Shown here one piece after another: positions 58,220-64,000 of a stretch of DNA of 64,000 bases. The notes under the pieces are model-generated. The model saw only the letters and a program-made list of their open reading frames with translations. It was not told where the DNA came from and searched no databases. Source of the stretch: Rhodanobacter sp. T12-5 (lineage in GTDB: Bacteria > Pseudomonadota > Gammaproteobacteria > Xanthomonadales > Rhodanobacteraceae); assembly GCF_008329435.1 (NCBI RefSeq), contig NZ_NPKN01000001.1, positions 620,001 through 684,000 on the forward strand, read 5' to 3'. The position numbers and the translations under genes were made by a program. Numbering within the stretch: the first letter of the stretch is position 1; the number at the start of each line of letters is the position of its first letter.

Positions 58220-59605
58220 ATGCACTCCAACGCGACCCAACCCACCCGCGGCAGCAGCTTCCATCGCTCCATCGGCCTGTTTTCCGGCACCGCGATCAAC
58301 ATGACCCAGATGTGCGGCATAGGGCCGTTCATCACCATCCCGATCATGGTCGCCACCATGGGCGGGCCGCAGGCGGTGATCGGCTGGATCGTGGGCGCCA
58401 TCCTCGCGGTGGCCGACGGCATGGTCTGGGCGGAACTGGGCGCGGCGATGCCGGGCTCCGGCGGCACCTACGTCTACCTGCGCGAAGCCTTCCAGTACCG
58501 CACCGGCAAGCTGATGCCGTTCCTGTTCATCTGGACGGTGCTGCTGACGATCCCGTTGCTGATGTCCACCGGCATCATCGGCATGGTCGAGTACCTGGGC
58601 TTCTTCTTCCCGCACCTGGGCTGGTGGGAGGTGCACCTGATCAGCCTGGCGGCGACCGCCCTGGTCACCTTGCTGCTGTACCGGCGGATCGAGTCGATCC
58701 GCGTGATCACCATCGCGCTGTGGGTGATCATGTTGCTCTCCGTCATCGGGGTATCGGCGGCGGGCTTCTCGGATTTTCACCCGGCCTACGCCTTCACCTA
58801 TCCGCAAGGCATGTTCGGTGGAAAGTTCTTCGTGGGCCTCGGCGCGGGGCTGATCATCGGCATCTACGATTACCTCGGCTACTTCACCACCGCCTACATG
58901 GGCGACGAGCTGCGCGACCCGGGCCGGACCATGCCCGGCTCCATCATCATCTCGGTGATCGCGATGATGTTCGTCTACCTCATCCTCAACATCAGCGTGC
59001 TCGGCGTGGCGCCGTGGCAGGAGATCGCGCAATCCAAATCCATTGCGTCGCTGGTGGTGGAGCACAGCTGGGGCCACACGGCGGCCGCGGTGATGACCGT
59101 CCTGATCATCGTGACCGCGTTCGCCTCGGTGTTCGCCGGCCTGCTCGGCGGCTCGCGCGTGCCGTTCCAGGCGGCGCACGAAAAGGTGTTCCTGTCCGTG
59201 TTCGGCAAGCTGCACGCCAGGCACGGCTTTCCGCACGTGGCCCTGCTCACGATGGGCGTGATCACGGCCATCGGCACGTTCTTCGATCTGGCCGAAGTCA
59301 TCAACATGCTGCTGGCCGCCACCATCATCGTGCAGTTCATCGCGCAGATCGCCGCACTGGTGGTGCTGCGCAAGCGCCAGCCGGAACTGCATCGGCCGTA
59401 TCGGCAATGGCTGTACCCGGTGCCGTGCGTGATCGCGCTGGTCGGCTGGATCTACGTCTACGTGTCGGCGTCCACCTTGTCGCTGATCCTGTCCGGCATC
59501 TGGATCGTGGCCGGGCTGGTGGTGTTCGCGATATGGGCCAGGGTGAATCGCTCCTGGCCGTTCGCACCCGTGGAAATCCGCGAAGCCTATCTTGAGAAGG
59601 ACTGA
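58220..59605 (+). CDS. APC-superfamily permease of the sugar-utilisation locus
   Basis: A 461-residue inner-membrane protein with about 12 helices. The first helices carry LFSGTAINMTQMCGIGPFIT and VWAELGAAMPGSGGTYVYLR, the APC signature (E-L-G-x-x-x-P-x-x-G-G-x-Y). A later helix has GIYDYLGYFTTAYMGDELRD, close to amino acid/polyamine permeases. An amino-acid-type permease in a glycoside locus is unusual; import of an amino sugar such as glucosamine would explain it (inference). The glycosidase gene begins 4 bp after its stop. Confidence 0.9.
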   Translation: MHSNATQPTRGSSFHRSIGLFSGTAINMTQMCGIGPFITIPIMVATMGGPQAVIGWIVGAILAVADGMVWAELGAAMPGSGGTYVYLREAFQYRTGKLMPFLFIWTVLLTIPLLMSTGIIGMVEYLGFFFPHLGWWEVHLISLAATALVTLLLYRRIESIRVITIALWVIMLLSVIGVSAAGFSDFHPAYAFTYPQGMFGGKFFVGLGAGLIIGIYDYLGYFTTAYMGDELRDPGRTMPGSIIISVIAMMFVYLILNISVLGVAPWQEIAQSKSIASLVVEHSWGHTAAAVMTVLIIVTAFASVFAGLLGGSRVPFQAAHEKVFLSVFGKLHARHGFPHVALLTMGVITAIGTFFDLAEVINMLLAATIIVQFIAQIAALVVLRKRQPELHRPYRQWLYPVPCVIALVGWIYVYVSASTLSLILSGIWIVAGLVVFAIWARVNRSWPFAPVEIREAYLEKD

Positions 59606-59609
59606 CGCC

Positions 59610-62336
59610 ATGCGCCTCCTGGCCACCTCCCTGTTCCTTTCGATGATCGCGCTGGCGGCCTCGGCGGCCGTGCCGACTGCGCGCAGCGCAACCTTCGCGC
59701 CCACGCGGGTGGACGGCAGCGGCGGCTCCACCACCGCCGTGGCCGGCTGGCAGATCCAGGCCAGCGACAAGGCGCAGGAAAGCGGCGCCGAGATTTCCAC
59801 CGCCGGATATTCCACCGAAGGCTGGTACCCGGTCAGCGGCCGCGCCACGGTGATGGCGGGCTTGCTGGAAAACGACGCGTACAAGGACGTGTTCTACAGC
59901 GACAACCTGCGCGCGGTGCAGGCACCCGATGCCAGCGGCAGCCTGTTCGTGAACCCGTGGTGGTATCGCACCGAGTTCATTCTGCCTGCGGCGAAGCATG
60001 GGCGGCACACCCTGCTGCGCACCAACGGCATGATCGCCAGCGCCGATGTGTGGGTGAACGGGCATCTGGTCGCCGACCAGGCCAGCGTCGCCGGCGCCTA
60101 TCCCGTGCACGAGCTCGACGTGACGCCGTGGGTGCAAGCGGGCAGCAACATCCTCGCGCTGCGCGTGCATCCGGCCGACCCGCGGCGGAGCCTGTCGATC
60201 GGCTGGGTCGACTGGAACCCGACGCCGCCGGACAACAACATGGGCCCGTGGCGCGGCGTGGACATCGTGCAGAGCGGACCGGTGCAGCTGCGCTTTGCGC
60301 ACGTGACGCCGGCGCTGTCGTTGCCCGATCTCGCGCACGCCGCGCTGACCGTGAAGGTGGAGGCACGCAACCTCGACGTGGTGGCGCACGAGGCAACGAT
60401 CACGGGCGAAGTGGCCGGCGTTTCGCTGCAGCGGACGATCCATCTCGCCGCCGGTAAAACGCAGACAGTATCGTTCACCGCCAAGACCGATCCCGGCCTC
60501 GACCTCAGCCATCCGAAAATCTGGTGGCCCACCGGCATGGGCGCCCACCCGCTGTACTCGCTGCAGTTGGCCGCCAGCGTCGATGGCGCCACCTCCGACA
60601 AGACCAGCGCGACGTTCGGCATACGCAGCGTCAGCTCCAGGCTGACGAAGCAGGGCTATCGCCAGTTCCTCGTCAACGGCAAGCCGATCCTGATCCGCGG
60701 CGCGGGCTGGGCGCCGGACATGTTCCTGCGCGACGATCCCGCACGGATGGAGGCCGAGTTCAGCTACGTCCGCAACCTCGGGCTCAACACCATCCGCAGC
60801 GAAGGCAAGCTGGAGAACGCGCGCTTCTACGAGCTCGCCGACCGCGACGGCATCATGATCCTGGCCGGCTGGGAATGCTGCGACAAATGGGAGTCGGCGG
60901 CCAAGACCGGCGGCGCGCCGTGGGACGCGGCGGACCTGAAAGTGGCGCAAGCCTCGATGGCCAGCGAAGCGCGCCTGCTGCGCAACCATCCGTCGGTGAT
61001 CGGCTTCCTGATCGGCAGCGACAATGCGCCGCCGCCGGCAATCGCGAAGATGTACGTCGACACCTTGCAGGCCGAGGACTGGCCTGCGCCGATCATCGCG
61101 GCGGCCGTCGCCCAGGCCACCGCCGAGACCGGACCGTCCGGCATGAAGATGACCGGGCCGTACGCCTGGGTGCCGCCTTCCTACTGGTACGCCGACAAGC
61201 TGGGCGGCGCGTTCGGCTTCAATTCCGAAACCAGCGCGGGCGCCGACATCCCGCGCCTGGAAGACCTTACCCGCATGCTGTCGCCGCAGGAACAGGACGC
61301 ATTGTGGAAGCATCCCGAGCTGCGCCAGTATCACGCCGCCGCGGACTGGTCGACGTTCTCGAGCATCGCGCCGTTCGCCACGGCGCTGGCCAAACGCTAC
61401 GGCGCGCCGAAGAGCCTCGCCGACTACGTGGCCAAGGCGCAGCTCGACAACTACGACAACACCCGCGCCCAGTTCGAGGCGTACAACGCGCACATGGACG
61501 CGGCCAACCCCTCGACCGGCGTCATCTACTGGATGCTCAACAACGCCTGGCCGTCGCTGCACTGGCATCTGTACGACTACTACATGAATCCGGCCGGCGC
61601 CTACTTCGGCGCCAGGAAGGCCAACGAGCCGGTGCACATCCAGTACTCGTACGACACGCACGACGTGGTGCTGGTCAACCAGACGCTCACCGACCGGCAT
61701 GGCCTGCAGGCGCGCATCCGCGTGCGCAACCTGGACGGCAGCGTGCGTGACGAGCGGCGCGTGCAGAACATCGACCTGCCGGGCAACGGCACGCGGCAAG
61801 TGGCGACACTGCCGGCGCCGGCCGGCCTGTCGCCGACGTACTTCGTCGAGCTGGAGCTTGCCTCCGCCGATGGCCATCCGGTCAGCCGCAACGTGTACTG
61901 GCTTTCCACGCAAGCGGACACGCTCGACTGGGCGCATTCGAACTGGTACCTCACGCCGGTGACGCACTACGCGGACCTGACCGCGTTGCAGTCCCTGCCG
62001 GCGGTGACCAGCGAGGTGCGCGCGTCGATGCAGCATGTGGGAGCGGAAGAAACGGTCAGCGTGACCCTGACGATGCCTGCGTCGGCCAGGGGCGTGGCGT
62101 TGTTCCAGCACCTGTCGATCCGCCAGGCCGCTGGTGGCAAACTGGTGCTTCCGATCCTGTGGAGCGACAACGACGTGACGCTGTGGCCGGGCGAATCGCT
62201 GACCGTGACGGCGCGCCATGCAGGGCAGGGGAGCGCGGCGCCTGTCGTCGAGGTCAGTGGGTGGAACGCGCCCACGCGCAGCTTCCCGATTGTCGTGGAA
62301 AAAGGCCTGACTGCTGCGCAAGGAACGAAGCATTGA
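59610..62336 (+). CDS. Secreted GH2 glycosidase, exo-beta-D-glucosaminidase-like
   Basis: A 908-residue exported glycoside hydrolase with signal peptide LLATSLFLSMIALAASAA. A jelly-roll domain with WWYRTEFILPA and ADVWVNGHLVADQ is followed by an Ig-like domain and the TIM barrel (VNGKPILIRGAGWAPDMF). The acid/base position is Asp471 in FLIGSDNAPP, not the Asn-Glu of ordinary GH2 enzymes, and the nucleophile is Glu540 in GFNSETSAGADIP. This Ser-Asp/Ser-Glu pattern is that of exo-chitosanases such as CsxA. It would release glucosamine from chitosan oligosaccharides in the periplasm. Beta-mannosidase-type activity is the main alternative. Confidence 0.88.
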   Translation: MRLLATSLFLSMIALAASAAVPTARSATFAPTRVDGSGGSTTAVAGWQIQASDKAQESGAEISTAGYSTEGWYPVSGRATVMAGLLENDAYKDVFYSDNLRAVQAPDASGSLFVNPWWYRTEFILPAAKHGRHTLLRTNGMIASADVWVNGHLVADQASVAGAYPVHELDVTPWVQAGSNILALRVHPADPRRSLSIGWVDWNPTPPDNNMGPWRGVDIVQSGPVQLRFAHVTPALSLPDLAHAALTVKVEARNLDVVAHEATITGEVAGVSLQRTIHLAAGKTQTVSFTAKTDPGLDLSHPKIWWPTGMGAHPLYSLQLAASVDGATSDKTSATFGIRSVSSRLTKQGYRQFLVNGKPILIRGAGWAPDMFLRDDPARMEAEFSYVRNLGLNTIRSEGKLENARFYELADRDGIMILAGWECCDKWESAAKTGGAPWDAADLKVAQASMASEARLLRNHPSVIGFLIGSDNAPPPAIAKMYVDTLQAEDWPAPIIAAAVAQATAETGPSGMKMTGPYAWVPPSYWYADKLGGAFGFNSETSAGADIPRLEDLTRMLSPQEQDALWKHPELRQYHAAADWSTFSSIAPFATALAKRYGAPKSLADYVAKAQLDNYDNTRAQFEAYNAHMDAANPSTGVIYWMLNNAWPSLHWHLYDYYMNPAGAYFGARKANEPVHIQYSYDTHDVVLVNQTLTDRHGLQARIRVRNLDGSVRDERRVQNIDLPGNGTRQVATLPAPAGLSPTYFVELELASADGHPVSRNVYWLSTQADTLDWAHSNWYLTPVTHYADLTALQSLPAVTSEVRASMQHVGAEETVSVTLTMPASARGVALFQHLSIRQAAGGKLVLPILWSDNDVTLWPGESLTVTARHAGQGSAAPVVEVSGWNAPTRSFPIVVEKGLTAAQGTKH

Positions 62337-62352
62337 ACAAGGACAGACCCGC

Positions 62353-63360
62353 ATGGCGCGCGTGACCATCACCGACGTCGCCCGTGCCGTCGGCACCTCG
62401 AAGAAGACCATCTCGCGGGTGCTCAATAACGATCCGAACGTGAGCGCCGCCATGCGCCAGAGCGTGCTGGCTGCCATCGCGGAGCTCAACTACCGGCCGC
62501 TCACCTCGGCGCGCAGCCTGGCCACCAATCGCTCCTTCATGATCGGCCTGCTGTACGACAACCGCTCGCCCAGCTACATCATGGAAGTGCAGGCCGGCGT
62601 GCTGGAGGCGTGCGAGGCGCAGCACTACAGCATGATGGTGCAGCCGCTGGTGTCCACCACGGCGGACTTCGTCGAGCGCGTCGAGGACATCCTGTCGCGA
62701 CAACGGCCCGACGGGCTGATCCTCACGCCGCCGCTCACCGACCACCCGCAGTTGCTCGATTGCCTGCACCGGAACGGCGTGCCGTTCGCCTCGATCGCGC
62801 CGCGCCACCCCGAAGGTTGCATCGGCGTGATGCTGCGCGAGCGCGAAGCCGCCGCGGCGATGGTGGAACACCTGGTGTCGCTGGGCCATCGACGCATCGC
62901 GCACATTCTCGGCGATCCCGAACACGGCGCCGGCATCTGGCGCCTGGCCGGCTACCGCGACGGCCTCGCGCACGCGGGATTGAAGGAAGACCCGGCGTAC
63001 ATGGTGCAGGGCCGGTTCTCCTTCGAATCCGGCGTGGCGGCCATGCGCCAGCTGCTGGCCCTGCCGCTGCGGCCGACCGCCGTGTTCGCCGGCGACGACG
63101 ACATGGCCGTCGGTGCGATCTGGGCGGCCGCGGAGGCGGGTGTGTCGATCCCGCGCGAGATATCCATCTGCGGCTTCGACGACACGACCATCGCGACGCA
63201 GGTGTGGCCGCCGCTCACCACCGTCCATCAGCCCGTGCGCGAGATGGGCCGCCGCGCGACCCAGGAGCTGCTTCTGCGCGTACTGAACAAGGGCGAGGCC
63301 AGGATGGTCGAGGTCGATTACCAGATGCGCATCCGCGCCTCGACGGCGCCCACCCCGTAG
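62353..63360 (+). CDS. LacI-family transcriptional regulator of the locus
   Basis: A 335-residue regulator. The N-terminal helix-turn-helix ITDVARAVGTSKKTISRVLN and hinge helix (PLTSARSLATNRS) are canonical; the periplasmic-binding-protein-like domain follows with VFAGDDDMAVGAI and ISICGFDDTTIA. It would bind operators with a central CG and be released by a sugar. It begins 16 bp after the glycosidase and is probably in the same operon, which makes the locus self-regulated. The near-palindrome before the glucokinase gene is a likely target. Confidence 0.93.
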   Translation: MARVTITDVARAVGTSKKTISRVLNNDPNVSAAMRQSVLAAIAELNYRPLTSARSLATNRSFMIGLLYDNRSPSYIMEVQAGVLEACEAQHYSMMVQPLVSTTADFVERVEDILSRQRPDGLILTPPLTDHPQLLDCLHRNGVPFASIAPRHPEGCIGVMLREREAAAAMVEHLVSLGHRRIAHILGDPEHGAGIWRLAGYRDGLAHAGLKEDPAYMVQGRFSFESGVAAMRQLLALPLRPTAVFAGDDDMAVGAIWAAAEAGVSIPREISICGFDDTTIATQVWPPLTTVHQPVREMGRRATQELLLRVLNKGEARMVEVDYQMRIRASTAPTP

Positions 63361-63441
63361 CCTGCTCGCCCTGGCATCCGTGAGGTTCCGCCCGGGTATG
63401 CTTCTGCCACACCCCTCACCGATCCACAGGAGAGTGCCCGC

Positions 63442-64000
63442 ATGCCCGCCGCCCACGACGCCGCCACGCCGGCCCGGAAGTTCCACTTCATTTCCGGGCT
63501 GCCACGCTCGGGCAGCACCCTGCTGGCCGCCATCCTCAACCAGAACCCGCGTTTCCGCGCCGGCATGACCAGCCCGCTGGCCGACATCATGGGCATGGTG
63601 ATCGCCGAAGCCAGCAGCAAGAACGATTTCTCGTTCGACGTCTCCGACGAGCAGCGCGTCGCGATGCTGCGCGGCCTGGTCGAGAACTTCCATGCGGGGC
63701 ACGCGGACTCAGTCGTGTTCGACACCAGCCGGCTGTGGTGCAGCCGCATGCCCTTGCTCGACGTGCTGTTCCCGCAAGCGAAGGTCATCGCGTGCGTGCG
63801 CCAGTTGTCCTGGGTGCTGGACAGCATGGAGCGGCTGGTGCGCCGGCAACCGGTCGGCGTCAGCAAGGTGTTCCGCTTCGACACCAACACCACGGTGTAC
63901 TCGCGCGTCGAGGCGCTCACCGATCCGCGCGGCATGGTCGGCTTCGCCTTCCAGGCGACCAAGGACGCGTTCTACGGCCAATACGCCCCGGGCCATTTGC
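63442..64000 (+). CDS. Sulfotransferase-family protein, N-terminal part (cut by window edge)
   Basis: The first 186 codons of a sulfotransferase-like protein. The 5'-phosphosulfate-binding motif FISGLPRSGSTLLAAILNQN (residues 15-34) is clear, and KVIACVRQLSWVLDSMERL matches the 3'-phosphate-binding region, although the usual RDP is replaced by RQL. A CAGGAG ribosome site precedes the start. Related bacterial proteins often have unknown acceptors. It lies 81 bp after the LacI-type gene, and its membership in the sugar locus is uncertain. Confidence 0.88.
   Translation, partial: MPAAHDAATPARKFHFISGLPRSGSTLLAAILNQNPRFRAGMTSPLADIMGMVIAEASSKNDFSFDVSDEQRVAMLRGLVENFHAGHADSVVFDTSRLWCSRMPLLDVLFPQAKVIACVRQLSWVLDSMERLVRRQPVGVSKVFRFDTNTTVYSRVEALTDPRGMVGFAFQATKDAFYGQYAPGHL

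Noticed and set aside
1-64000. tRNA, rRNA, insertion sequence or prophage genes
   Set aside because: I looked for T-loop-like sequence, rRNA blocks, transposase or integrase motifs and saw none; a proper tRNA or covariance-model scan would be needed to exclude small RNAs.

Overview
The window is a high-GC chromosomal segment that looks like a gammaproteobacterium of the Xanthomonadales, probably Rhodanobacteraceae (Rhodanobacter/Dyella-like). This rests on lineage-typical genes: an aspartokinase-diaminopimelate decarboxylase fusion, the MurL/MurD2 peptidoglycan pair, a Xanthomonas-type TonB-dependent receptor locus, and REP-like hairpins between genes. The assignment comes from family knowledge, not from a database search.

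Layout. 1-5.3 kb: the start of an APC permease, a PhzF-like isomerase, a secreted S53 (sedolisin) protease and a class I fumarase. 5.6-11.3 kb: the aspartokinase/DAP decarboxylase fusion, then murL and murD2, which make UDP-MurNAc-L-Ala-D-Glu by ligating L-Glu and then epimerising it. 11.4-14.4 kb: an AbrB-Doc toxin-antitoxin pair with a palindromic operator, and an M13 metallopeptidase with a strong terminator. 14.5-18.7 kb: a drug-efflux module (EmrB-like pump divergent from a TetR regulator plus EmrA-like adaptor, with a 16-bp palindrome between them) and a short-chain dehydrogenase. 18.7-27 kb: tamB, tamA and a GH17-GT2 fusion likely to make or remodel a beta-glucan.

27.5-32.4 kb is the most distinctive region: a CvaA-like adaptor, a C39-peptidase ABC exporter and a run of tiny genes. 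Two encode double-glycine-leader peptides with GxxxG motifs. One encodes a leaderless relative of the second peptide. A further downstream ORF has a double-glycine leader and a Pro/Gly-rich core. G+C content falls visibly from inside the exporter gene onward. I read this as a class II (possibly two-peptide) bacteriocin/microcin locus.

32.4-53.3 kb is mostly housekeeping: an M16 peptidase, Dps, hrpA with an apparent in-frame repeat insertion, relA, a membrane TPR protein, an epimerase-like protein, PBP1B, a TPR lipoprotein, a redoxin, a YoaA/DinG-type helicase, a VOC protein, an NTF2-like protein and a 2'-5' RNA ligase-like protein. A decayed PAS-kinase/FixJ-type regulator remnant lies at 53.3-53.5 kb.

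53.7-63.4 kb is a sugar-utilisation locus on the plus strand: glucokinase, TonB-dependent receptor, APC permease, secreted GH2 enzyme with the Asp/Glu catalytic pair of exo-beta-D-glucosaminidases, and a LacI-family regulator. Together they suggest uptake and breakdown of chitosan-like (glucosamine) oligosaccharides. The window ends inside a sulfotransferase-family gene. I saw no rRNA, tRNA, CRISPR array, insertion sequence or phage genes.
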